Assembly (NCBI RefSeq): GCF_028736035.1
Contig: NZ_CP117866.1
Location: forward strand, 682,001-746,000
Direction of reading: 5' to 3'
Origin: Streptomyces sp. T12
Lineage (GTDB): Bacteria; Actinomycetota; Actinomycetes; Streptomycetales; Streptomycetaceae
Length of the DNA: 64,000 nucleotides
Both the position numbers and the translations under genes were made by a program. How positions within the stretch are numbered: the first letter of the stretch is position 1; each line of letters opens with the position of its first letter. Positions 6,319 through 16,975 of this stretch are shown here, one piece after another. The notes beneath the pieces were generated by a model. That model had not been told where the DNA came from. It saw nothing but the letters and a program-made list of their open reading frames with translations, and searched no databases.

Positions 6319-9261
6319 GTGAGTACCGCCGCCACACCCCCCGAGCCGCCCACCACCGACCTGCCGTTCCGCGACCCCGCGCTACCCCTCGCACAGCGAG
6401 TCGACGACCTGATCTCCCGACTGACGCTCGACGAGCGCATCGAGCTGCTCTACCAGTACTCACCAGGAGTCCCGCGCCTCGGGCTGGCCCCCTTCAAGAC
6501 CGGCACCGAAGGCCTGCACGGCGTGTCCTGGCTGGGGCCGGCCACCGTGTTCCCACAGGCGATAGGCCTGGGCGCCACCTGGGACGAGGAACTGCTGCAC
6601 GAGGTCGCCACAGCCGTCGGCACCGAGGCCCGCGCCTTCCACGAGCGCCCCGCCGTCGACGGCCCCCGGCACAGCCTCCAGGTCTGGGCACCGGTGGTGA
6701 ACCTGCTGCGCGATCCCCGCTGGGGCCGCAACGAGGAGGGGTACGCGGAGGATCCACTACTCACCGGCCGGCTCTCCGTCAGCTACTGCCGCGGGCTGGC
6801 CGGGGACCACCCGGTCTACCTGCGAACGGCACCCTTCCTCAAGCACTTCCTCGCCTACAACAACGAGGACGAGCGCGACCTCACCTCCTCCGTGGTGCCG
6901 CCCAGGGTGCTGCACGAATACGACCTCGCCGCCTTCCGCCCGGCCATCGAGTCGGGCGCCGCCACCGGGGTCATGCCGGCCTACAACCTCATCAACGGCC
7001 GCCCCTGCCATGTCAGTCCACTGCTGGAGACCGAGGTACGGCGCTGGGCCGAGCCCACCGGCCACGAGCTGTTCGTCTGCAGCGACGCCGGAGCCGTGAC
7101 CAACCTCGCCGACTCGGAGCAGTACTTCGACGACCACCCCACCTCCCATGCGGCGGCGGTACGCGCCGGCGTCGACAGCATCACTGAAATGGGCGAGGAC
7201 GGCAGCGTCACCCTCGACAGACTCCGCACGGCGGTCGACCGCGGGCTGCTCACGGAGGCCGACATCGACCGCGCCGCGCGACGCCACCTGTCGATCCGCT
7301 TCCGTCTCGGCGAGTTCGATCCGGACCTCGACCCCTACGCCGGCATCCGTGACGACGTCGTGGACAGCCCCGCACACCGTGCGCTCGCCCTGCGCGCCGC
7401 CACCGAGTCGGTGGTGCTGCTGAAGAACGACGGGGCACTGCCGCTGTCACCGGCCCCCGGCCGGCGCGTGGCGCTCGTCGGCCCGCTGACGGATACCCTC
7501 TTCGAGGACTGGTACAGCGGCACCATGCCGTACCGGATCACGGTCGCCACCGGCCTGGAGACGGCGCTCAAGGAGGCCGGCGCCGAACTGGTCCGTGCAG
7601 AGGGAGTGGACCGGATCACGCTGCGAGCCGCCTCCACCGGAGGCCGACTGCGCGTCCCCGCGTTCGACCCCGGCGGGCCGATGGTGGCCGGCGCCTCCAC
7701 CGACGAGCAGGAGTCCGGCGACAGCGCCTGCCACGACCTGTTCGACTGGGGCGAAGGCGTGCTGACCCTCCGCAACGCGCGTACGGAGCGCTACATCACC
7801 CTCAGGGACGGCGACCTCACCCTCGCCGCCGACCAGACGCAGCCGAACGGCTGGTTCGTCCACGAGACCTTCCGGCTGGAACCCCAGCCGGACGGCACGG
7901 AACTGCTGCGCAACATCAGCAACGGCCGATACGCCGCCGTGGATCAGGCCACCGGCCGGGTCACCCTCTCCGCCGAAGCCCCCGAGAAGGCGGAACGCTG
8001 GACCCGAACGGTCGTCAGGGACGGAATCGCCGAAGCCGTCGCGGCCGCCGCCTCGGCGGACGTCGCCGTGGTCGTCCTCGGAAACGACCCGCACATCAAC
8101 GGCCGCGAGACCGAGGACCGTACCGGCATCTCACTGCCGCCCACCCAGGAGGCCCTGCTGCGCGCCGTGGCCATCGAGCGCCCCGAGTCGGTGCTGGTCG
8201 TGATGAGCAGCTACCCGTACGCCGTCGACTGGGCCGACGAGCACCTGCCCGCCGTGGTGTGGACCTCCCACGGCGGGCAGGAGACGGGCCGGGCACTCGC
8301 CGCGATCCTGCTCGGCGAGGCCGAACCCTCGGGACGTCTCCCGCAGACCTGGTACCGCGGCGACGATCCGCTGCCCGGCCGCCTCGACTACGACATCATC
8401 ACCGCCGGCTGGACGTACCAGTACCACGAGGCCGCACCCCTGTACCCCTTCGGGCACGGCCTGTCCTACACCGGCTTCGCCTGTTCCGACCTGCGGCTGT
8501 CCGCCCGGGAAGCGGCACAGGACGACACCCTGACCGTGAGCGTCGAGCTCACCAACACCGGAACGCGCCCGGGCACCGAGACCGTGCAGCTCTACACCCG
8601 CGCGCTCGCCGCCCGCCACCGCGCGCCCAGGCGCAGACTGACGGACTTCCGCAAGGTCTCCCTCGCCCCCGGTGAACGGCGGCGGCTGGAGTTCGGTGTG
8701 CCTGTCGCGGCCTTGGCCCATTGGTCCGTCTCAGCCGGCGCCTTCGCCGTGGACCCGGGACAGTACGAGATCCTGATCGGGCACTCGGCCGAAGCCATCG
8801 CCCTGACAGCGCCCTTCACCGTGACGGGGCCGGCCCTCCCCGTCCGCGGCCTCATCGGCGGACGTCTGGAGGCCCTCGACTTCGACGAGTGCGTGGGCGG
8901 CACGCTCGTCGACGCCACCCGGGAGCAGGGGGAGGCGGTCACGCCGGCAACCGGTGACATCCACTGCCGACTGCGCTACCGCTCGGTCGACCTGGGCGGC
9001 CCGGCAGACGGACCGCGTGTCATCACGGCCGAGGTGTCCCGCGCGACGGAGGGGGACGCGACCGTCGAGATCTACGCCGACGGCGGTCCCGGTACCGGCA
9101 CCTTGCTCGCCGGCCTCCACGTCCCCGCCGACACCGACGGCCGGTACGACTGGCACACGGTCAGCGCACCGATGCCGGCGGAGGTGACCGGGGTGCACGA
9201 CCTGCATCTCGTTCTGCGGGGCGGTGTCCATTTGGCCGCGATCGCCGGCGGGACGCGATAA
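6319..9261 (+). CDS. GH3 family glycoside hydrolase (beta-glucosidase/xylosidase type), cytoplasmic
   Basis: The 980-residue enzyme opens with LPFRDPALPLAQRVDDL and carries TEGLHGVSW and RNEEGYAEDP, typical of GH3. The nucleophile is in VCSDAGAV (Asp about 256) and the acid/base region is GRETEDR (about 595-601). A segment around residues 475-560 with repeated LTLRN..., YITLRDGDLTLAAD and RYAAVDQATG patterns looks like a fascin-like beta-trefoil inserted in the C-terminal sandwich domain. After a fibronectin-III-like part (about 730-835), residues 842-980 look like a CBM6-type beta-sandwich. There is no signal peptide, so it should act on imported oligosaccharides. GTG 6319 (AAGGGA, 8 bases upstream) is preferred over ATG 6247 (GAGGAA) because the GH3 remnant at 18979 also begins with GTG at the matching point. 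ATG 6247 remains possible. Confidence 0.85.
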   Translation: MSTAATPPEPPTTDLPFRDPALPLAQRVDDLISRLTLDERIELLYQYSPGVPRLGLAPFKTGTEGLHGVSWLGPATVFPQAIGLGATWDEELLHEVATAVGTEARAFHERPAVDGPRHSLQVWAPVVNLLRDPRWGRNEEGYAEDPLLTGRLSVSYCRGLAGDHPVYLRTAPFLKHFLAYNNEDERDLTSSVVPPRVLHEYDLAAFRPAIESGAATGVMPAYNLINGRPCHVSPLLETEVRRWAEPTGHELFVCSDAGAVTNLADSEQYFDDHPTSHAAAVRAGVDSITEMGEDGSVTLDRLRTAVDRGLLTEADIDRAARRHLSIRFRLGEFDPDLDPYAGIRDDVVDSPAHRALALRAATESVVLLKNDGALPLSPAPGRRVALVGPLTDTLFEDWYSGTMPYRITVATGLETALKEAGAELVRAEGVDRITLRAASTGGRLRVPAFDPGGPMVAGASTDEQESGDSACHDLFDWGEGVLTLRNARTERYITLRDGDLTLAADQTQPNGWFVHETFRLEPQPDGTELLRNISNGRYAAVDQATGRVTLSAEAPEKAERWTRTVVRDGIAEAVAAAASADVAVVVLGNDPHINGRETEDRTGISLPPTQEALLRAVAIERPESVLVVMSSYPYAVDWADEHLPAVVWTSHGGQETGRALAAILLGEAEPSGRLPQTWYRGDDPLPGRLDYDIITAGWTYQYHEAAPLYPFGHGLSYTGFACSDLRLSAREAAQDDTLTVSVELTNTGTRPGTETVQLYTRALAARHRAPRRRLTDFRKVSLAPGERRRLEFGVPVAALAHWSVSAGAFAVDPGQYEILIGHSAEAIALTAPFTVTGPALPVRGLIGGRLEALDFDECVGGTLVDATREQGEAVTPATGDIHCRLRYRSVDLGGPADGPRVITAEVSRATEGDATVEIYADGGPGTGTLLAGLHVPADTDGRYDWHTVSAPMPAEVTGVHDLHLVLRGGVHLAAIAGGTR

Positions 9262-9395
9262 CGACCGGTGGGACGCGGTAGGAGAACGGTCCACCGCCGC
9301 GTTCCGCAGGTTCCGAGCATTGACGCACGTGGCCCGCGCGGATCTATCCTCTGTCTGAACACGGGGCGACGTACCGGAGGAGGGCCGGGGCGGGT

Positions 9396-10781
9396 ATGCG
9401 ACAGATCGCACGCCATGACGTCGTCTTCGTCTCCGGCTCCGCCGGAGAACATGAACTGACCTGGTCGCAGAGGGCCCATGAACACGAGGGATGCCACCCC
9501 CATCTCCACGGCCCCCGCAACAGGAACGTACGGATGGGTCGACCACTCGACGGCACGTCCGACATGGCCGCGGTGCTGCATGCCTTCGCCGCGGTCATGG
9601 CCCACTTCGAGGCGCTGCGCACGCTGTATCCACGTGACGCGGACGGGCACCCGCGCGCGGTCGTCGTGGCTTCCGGGGTGCTCCAGGTCGACGAGTACGC
9701 CTCCGACGCCCCACCGACCTACGACGAACTGAGCGTCTTCACCCTCCGGCTGGCCGAGCCCGGATTCGCCCCGGACGACCTGCCGTTGCGGGCCGCCGTC
9801 ATCACCGTGGACGGCAGGCCCATCCACATCGCGCTGTCATTGCACCACTTCTCGGCGGACACGACAGCCGCCCGGATCGTGGCCGAAAACATAGCCCGAC
9901 TGGCCGCCGATCCGGGCGCCGACCTCGGTTCGGGGTGGCAGCCGCGGCAGATCGCGAGCTTCGAAACCAGCCCCTCGGGGCTGCGGCACGCCCATCGTGT
10001 CGACACCCATGACCGGGCCATGCTCCGTCAGTCCGCCATGCCCGAACTCCTCGCGCCCGCGAGCCGCGACGGGGACGCCGTCTACAACTTCGTATGCCTC
10101 GATTCGGCGGCGGTCGCGCTGGCGGCAGCCCGTCTGGCGAAGCAGTACCGGACATCCGTGGCCGCCGTGCTGCAAGCCGCATACGCGTGCGCGCTCGCCG
10201 AGCACGTCGGCATCGGCAACTGCGTGTTCAACACCGTGATGGCCAACCGGCAGACCGCCTTCGCCCGCGAGGCGGTGGCCCATATCGCCGGCAGGGCCCT
10301 CGTCCCGGTCGACACGTCCCTGGGCAGCGACCGGTTCCCGGCGCTGTGCCGGGCCGTCGACGCGGCACTCGTCAGATCCTCCTCCGTCAGCCTGCGAGAG
10401 CCCGACCGCTACGCCAGGTCCCTGGACGAGGTCTCGGCCGAACTGGGCCGCTCCGCACACAACCCGTACGTGGTCAACGTCCGCCCCATAGCGCCCCGCA
10501 CGCTGATCCGGGCTCGCGCGGACAGCGAACAGCAGGACCTCGAACGAGCCATGGCATCCAGCCGTTACCGCCGATTCCCCAAACCCGTCGACACGAACTC
10601 CGGAAAGCTCTGCTTCGATGTGTGGGGTATGTCCGAGACGGCCGGAATCAGTCTCGGGACGGATGCGACGTCGTTCGACGCGACGGATCTCGAACAGATA
10701 CTCCTGTCCTTCGAGAGGCGGCTGGTCAGAGCCGCGATCGGCCCTCACGCCGCACGGAGCGGCTCCTCCGCCGGCGCGTAG
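9396..10781 (+). CDS. stand-alone condensation-domain protein
   Basis: The 461-residue protein resembles one NRPS condensation domain with no adenylation or carrier domain. Near residue 150 is LHHFSAD, matching the HHxxxD active-site motif (the usual following Gly is Thr here). ELTWSQRAH near residue 20 resembles the first core motif, and VFNTVMANR resembles the later N-T-V/L...R region. Such enzymes join an acyl or aminoacyl group to an amine or alcohol, and the fold is shared by Pap acyltransferases. No carrier protein, NRPS or PKS gene is nearby, and the gene sits alone between GH3 and an esterase. GGAGGAGGG lies 11-18 bases upstream of the ATG. The fold call is reasonable; the substrate is unknown. 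Confidence 0.72.
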   Translation: MRQIARHDVVFVSGSAGEHELTWSQRAHEHEGCHPHLHGPRNRNVRMGRPLDGTSDMAAVLHAFAAVMAHFEALRTLYPRDADGHPRAVVVASGVLQVDEYASDAPPTYDELSVFTLRLAEPGFAPDDLPLRAAVITVDGRPIHIALSLHHFSADTTAARIVAENIARLAADPGADLGSGWQPRQIASFETSPSGLRHAHRVDTHDRAMLRQSAMPELLAPASRDGDAVYNFVCLDSAAVALAAARLAKQYRTSVAAVLQAAYACALAEHVGIGNCVFNTVMANRQTAFAREAVAHIAGRALVPVDTSLGSDRFPALCRAVDAALVRSSSVSLREPDRYARSLDEVSAELGRSAHNPYVVNVRPIAPRTLIRARADSEQQDLERAMASSRYRRFPKPVDTNSGKLCFDVWGMSETAGISLGTDATSFDATDLEQILLSFERRLVRAAIGPHAARSGSSAGA

Positions 10782-10992
10782 AGACGCGGCGGGGTGCGGA
10801 TGGCGGACGGCGAGATCCGGCTCCGCCTGGAGGAACCGGGTCGGTCGGGGCCGGCGCTCCGCCGGAAGATCGACGCGACGGCTCGGCTCGGGGGTGACGT
10901 CCCCGCCCCTCCCCGCCCGCGCCGGTTCCCGATGGTGCACCGCAGGTACCGGAGCCGAGGACGTCTCCGGGCCGAACCTCGGTGCCTTTCTT

Positions 10993-11027
10993 CCGGGATC
11001 TGAGTCCGGAAAAGGTTCAGATCCCGG
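10993..11027. terminator. bidirectional terminator between convergent genes
   Basis: CCGGGATCTGA and TCAGATCCCGG form a perfect 11-bp stem around a 13-base loop. It lies between the ends of the condensation-protein gene (plus) and the esterase gene (minus), so it can serve both. Confidence 0.8.
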
Positions 11028-11035
11028 GTGCTGGG

Positions 11036-12142
11036 TCATCCCGCGGTCAGAGTGGTCCACTTCTGGTTGGCGCCGCCGTTGCAGTCCCACAGGTGGAGCT
11101 GCGTGCCGTCGGCCGTGGAGGAGCCCGGAACGTCGAGGCAGCGGCCCGAAGCGGGGTTGCGGTAACCGCCGTTGTAGGGCTGCCAGACCTGGTTGGCGCC
11201 GCCGTGGCAGGACCAGAGCTGCACCTTGGTGCCGTTGGCGGTGGCCCCGCCGGCGGCGTCGAGGCACTTGCCCATGGAGCGCAGGGTGCCGTCGGTGTAG
11301 GCGGACCAGTACTGGTTGGCACTGTCGCCGCAGCTCCACGTCTGGACGGCGGTCCCGTCGGCGGTGTTGGCGCCGTTGACGTCCATGCACTTGCCGGCGA
11401 TGCCGGACTGCACGCGTGCAGGGGCGGGCGCGGGGTTCCTCAGCCACCCTGCGCTGTCCGCGGCCTGGACGCCGCGGTGGAAGGCGTCGGCCATCTTCTG
11501 GTAGCCCGCGTCGTTGGGATGCAGGGGGTCGGCCAGGTCGGCCGTGGTCAAGCTGCTCATGTCGACGAATGCGACGCGTTTGCCCGCAGCCTGTGCGTCG
11601 CTGACGATTTGGCGGGTGGCCTGGTTGTACGTGCCCCGCCACCGCTCCTCCGAGCTGCTGGTGGACACGACCAGGGAGGCGACGAGGACGGTTGCGTCGG
11701 GGACGTCGGCGGTGACCTGGTTGACCAGCGACCTCAGCCGGGCGATGGCGGTGTCGACCTCGGAAGCCCCTTGGAGGTCGTTGGTGCCGATATGCAGCGT
11801 CACGACATTGGGCCGGTAGCGGGTCAGCGAGGCGTCGGCGAGTGCGGCGATCTGGTCGATGCGGTATCCCGAGTGGCCTTCGTTGTCCGGGTCGGACATC
11901 GAACCGCCCCGCACCGTGCCCACGAAGTCCAGCGGATGGCCGTCCGCCGCAAGCTTGTCCCACAACGGCGCCCGGTAGCCGTTGCCCGTACTGCTTCCCA
12001 CACCCCACGTTATCGAGTCACCCAACGGCATGACCCGCAAGGGCGTGTTGGGGGCGGCGGAGGCAGGGGCCACACCTGCCGCTGTCAGCCCGAACGCGGC
12101 GGCGACAAGCGTGATCAGGGGTAGGATCCCAGACTTTCTCAT
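11036..12142 (-). CDS. secreted SGNH/GDSL esterase with C-terminal CBM13 (ricin-type lectin) domain
   Basis: The 368-residue protein has a Sec signal peptide (cleavage near residue 30), then an SGNH hydrolase domain with block I GDSIT (Ser about 43), GTND in block III, and DPLHPND with the catalytic Asp/His. From about residue 243 a ricin-type beta-trefoil follows, with three repeats ending in Q-x-W (ANQYW, ANQVW, ANQKW) and GKCMD/GKCLD/GRCLD starts. This layout fits a secreted carbohydrate esterase, such as CE2/CE3-like acetyl esterases, that binds polysaccharide. AGAGGAA precedes the ATG. It lies 88 bases after the GH42 remnant on the same strand and may be part of the same regulon, though no operator was seen before it. 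The precise ester substrate is unknown. Confidence 0.88.
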   Translation of the reverse strand: MRKSGILPLITLVAAAFGLTAAGVAPASAAPNTPLRVMPLGDSITWGVGSSTGNGYRAPLWDKLAADGHPLDFVGTVRGGSMSDPDNEGHSGYRIDQIAALADASLTRYRPNVVTLHIGTNDLQGASEVDTAIARLRSLVNQVTADVPDATVLVASLVVSTSSSEERWRGTYNQATRQIVSDAQAAGKRVAFVDMSSLTTADLADPLHPNDAGYQKMADAFHRGVQAADSAGWLRNPAPAPARVQSGIAGKCMDVNGANTADGTAVQTWSCGDSANQYWSAYTDGTLRSMGKCLDAAGGATANGTKVQLWSCHGGANQVWQPYNGGYRNPASGRCLDVPGSSTADGTQLHLWDCNGGANQKWTTLTAG

Positions 12143-12230
12143 GGAGTTTCCTCTCTTTTGCGAGTGATTGCTGAATCAGCGGGACTGATCGCCGCCCGGC
12201 CGTACCAGGGTGCGGGCGGCCGGGTTCGGG

Positions 12231-14865
<2,635 letters not shown>

Positions 14866-14907
14866 GACCTACCTCGTTCTTACGAAAGGGGGATGCGGAT
14901 ACCCACT

Positions 14908-14953
14908 CAGGGGCGCGGGGAACTGCGCGACCAGCCACGAGGCCGCGGCAGAC
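14908..14953. repeat. dispersed streptomycete intergenic repeat
   Basis: The string beginning CAGGGGCGCGGGGAACTGCG and continuing CGACCAGCC is a form I recognise as a widespread intergenic repeat in Streptomyces chromosomes. It sits in the gap between the second permease and GH74 and can fold through GCGCGG/CTGCGCG. Copy number cannot be tested here. Confidence 0.5.
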
Positions 14954-14999
14954 AAAAGACAACCGATGGGCCTGTGGCGCGAAATGAACTACACCGGCG

Positions 15000-15926
15000 T
15001 CAGCCCTTGATGGCGCCGGTGAGCATGCCCTTCTTGAAGTGGCGCTGGACGAAGGGGGAGGCGACGGCGACGGGGATCAGCGCGAGGACCATGACGGCCA
15101 TCTGCAGGCCCAGCGCGGAGAGTTGACCGGTGCGGACCGCCTGCTGAAGCCCTGTCGGCGCCTCGGTGTTCTTCTGCACCAGCTGGATGAGCACGTTCTG
15201 CAGCGGCATCATCTGCTGATCGGTGAGATAGATGGAGGCGTTGAACCAGGCGCTCCAGTACCCGACCGCGTAGAACAGGGAGATGACGGCCAGGACCGCC
15301 CGGGACAGCGGCAGGATGACGGTCAGCAGGATCCGCAGGTCACCGGCCCCGTCGATCCGGGCGGACTCGGTGAGTTCGGGCGAGATCCCCATGAAGAACG
15401 CCCGCAGCACCAGAATGTTGAAGACACTGACCGCGCTCGGCAGGATCAACGACAGATACGTGTCGGTCAGCCCCAGCGACTGCACCAGCAGATACGTCGG
15501 GATGAGCCCGGCGCCGAAGAACATCGTCGCCATCATGGTCATCAGGAAGAACCGGTGCCCCAGACTCCCCGGCCTCGACAGACCGTAGGCCGCGAGCACC
15601 GACACCGCCATGGAGAACAGCGTGCCGACGAGCGTCACCCCGACCGAGACCATGATCGCCCGGCTGACCTGGCCCCCGCTGAGCAGCTCGGTGTAGTTGA
15701 CGAAGGTGATGCCCTGGGGGATTACGACGAGACCGCCGACCCGGTCGATCACCGGCTTCGGGGAGAGGCTGGTGACGATCACGATCCACAGCGGGCCGAG
15801 GACCCCCAGGCAGCACAGGGCCAGGAAGCCGCTCTTGGCGGTGAGTCCGACCTTGCTGGGCGGCTCCTCCCACACCGGGCGGGCGGGAGCCTTCAGGCTG
15901 CGGACGAGCTGCGTGTTGAGGCTCAC
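15000..15926 (-). CDS. CUT1 sugar ABC transporter permease, second subunit
   Basis: The 308-residue membrane protein has six predicted transmembrane segments and the permease EAA loop (ARIDGAGDLRILLTVILPL), placing it in the carbohydrate-uptake CUT1 group, YtcP-like type. The GTG start at 15926 overlaps the stop of the first permease (GTGA), so the two are translationally coupled. With the partner permease it forms the channel for oligosaccharides delivered by the lipoprotein encoded first in the operon. No ATP-binding subunit is encoded in the window. Confidence 0.92.
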   Translation of the reverse strand: MSLNTQLVRSLKAPARPVWEEPPSKVGLTAKSGFLALCCLGVLGPLWIVIVTSLSPKPVIDRVGGLVVIPQGITFVNYTELLSGGQVSRAIMVSVGVTLVGTLFSMAVSVLAAYGLSRPGSLGHRFFLMTMMATMFFGAGLIPTYLLVQSLGLTDTYLSLILPSAVSVFNILVLRAFFMGISPELTESARIDGAGDLRILLTVILPLSRAVLAVISLFYAVGYWSAWFNASIYLTDQQMMPLQNVLIQLVQKNTEAPTGLQQAVRTGQLSALGLQMAVMVLALIPVAVASPFVQRHFKKGMLTGAIKG

Positions 15927-16975
15927 TTCTTGTACACCCCCTGCTCGCCGAGCAGGTGCGCGACCTTGTTCGCACCCAGCACGAGACACACTCCGATGAC
16001 TCCCTTGACCAGGCCGACCGCGGCCGCATAGCTGAAGTCGCCGTTCTGGATACCCATGTTCCACACATAGGTGTCCAGGACCTCGCTGGCCCCCGCACCG
16101 ACCGCCCACCGCTGGAGCAGGAACTGCTCGAAGCCCACGCTCAGCGCGTCACCCACCCGCAGCACCAGCAGCAGCGCGATCACCGGGCGCAGCGCGGGCA
16201 GCGTCACGTGCCACATCCGCCGCCAGCGCCCCGCGCCATCCATGGCGGCGGCCTCGTACAGGTCGGTGCTGACCGCAGCCAGCGCCGCGAGGAAGACGAT
16301 GATCCCCCAGCCGGCGTCCTTCCACACGGCCTGCGCGGTGACCAGATACTTGAACAGGTCCGCGTTGGTCATCAGGTCGAAACCGCTCCAGCCGTGCTGC
16401 TCCAGGGTCTGCGCGATGATGCCCGCACCGCCGAAGATCTGCTGGAAGACGGTGACCACCAGGACCCAGGAGAAGAAGTGCGGCAGATACATGATCGCCT
16501 GCGCCACCGCCCGCACCCTCGGCCGGATCACACTGTTGATGACCAGCGCGAGAGCGATGGGGACCGGGAAGAACAACACCAGCTGGAGCACGAACAGCAC
16601 GATCGTGTTCTTCGTAGCGCTCCAGAACAACGGGTCGTCCATCATCCGCGAGAACTGCTCCACCCCCACCCAGGGGCTGTGGAAGATCGCCGTGATGCCG
16701 TTGCCGGCGGCGTACGGGTCGTAGTCCTGGAAGGCGACGACGTTGCCGAGCAACGGGACGTAGTTGAAGATCAGAAGCAGGACGATCACGGGCAACGTCA
16801 TCACGATGAGCGTGCGGTCGCGGCGCCACCGCACCCGGAAAGGAACCCTGCCCGCCTTGCCGGCCTTGCGCGGAACGCTCTCCTTCACGGTGGCTGCGGC
16901 GACCGTGGCCGTCGGTTCCGCGACCGCCGCGGGGGGACGAGTCCCGTCAGGCCTGCTCCCGGCCGTGAGCGACAT
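15923..16975 (-). CDS. CUT1 sugar ABC transporter permease, first subunit (LplB type)
   Basis: The 350-residue protein has a cytoplasmic Pro/Ala-rich N-terminus of about 50 residues, then six membrane segments starting at LIVMTLPVIVLLLIF. The EAA loop EAAAMDGAGRWRRMWHVTLP is clear. Its ATG overlaps the stop of the binding protein gene (ATGA) and its stop overlaps the next permease start, so the three cistrons are tightly coupled. Similar LplB/YtcP pairs import plant cell-wall oligosaccharides. Confidence 0.92.
   Translation of the reverse strand: MSLTAGSRPDGTRPPAAVAEPTATVAAATVKESVPRKAGKAGRVPFRVRWRRDRTLIVMTLPVIVLLLIFNYVPLLGNVVAFQDYDPYAAGNGITAIFHSPWVGVEQFSRMMDDPLFWSATKNTIVLFVLQLVLFFPVPIALALVINSVIRPRVRAVAQAIMYLPHFFSWVLVVTVFQQIFGGAGIIAQTLEQHGWSGFDLMTNADLFKYLVTAQAVWKDAGWGIIVFLAALAAVSTDLYEAAAMDGAGRWRRMWHVTLPALRPVIALLLVLRVGDALSVGFEQFLLQRWAVGAGASEVLDTYVWNMGIQNGDFSYAAAVGLVKGVIGVCLVLGANKVAHLLGEQGVYKK

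Noticed and set aside
9320..9350. TTGACG...TATCCT promoter before the condensation-domain gene
   Set aside because: Spacing is 19 bases and the -10 is weak, so it is not listed as a feature.
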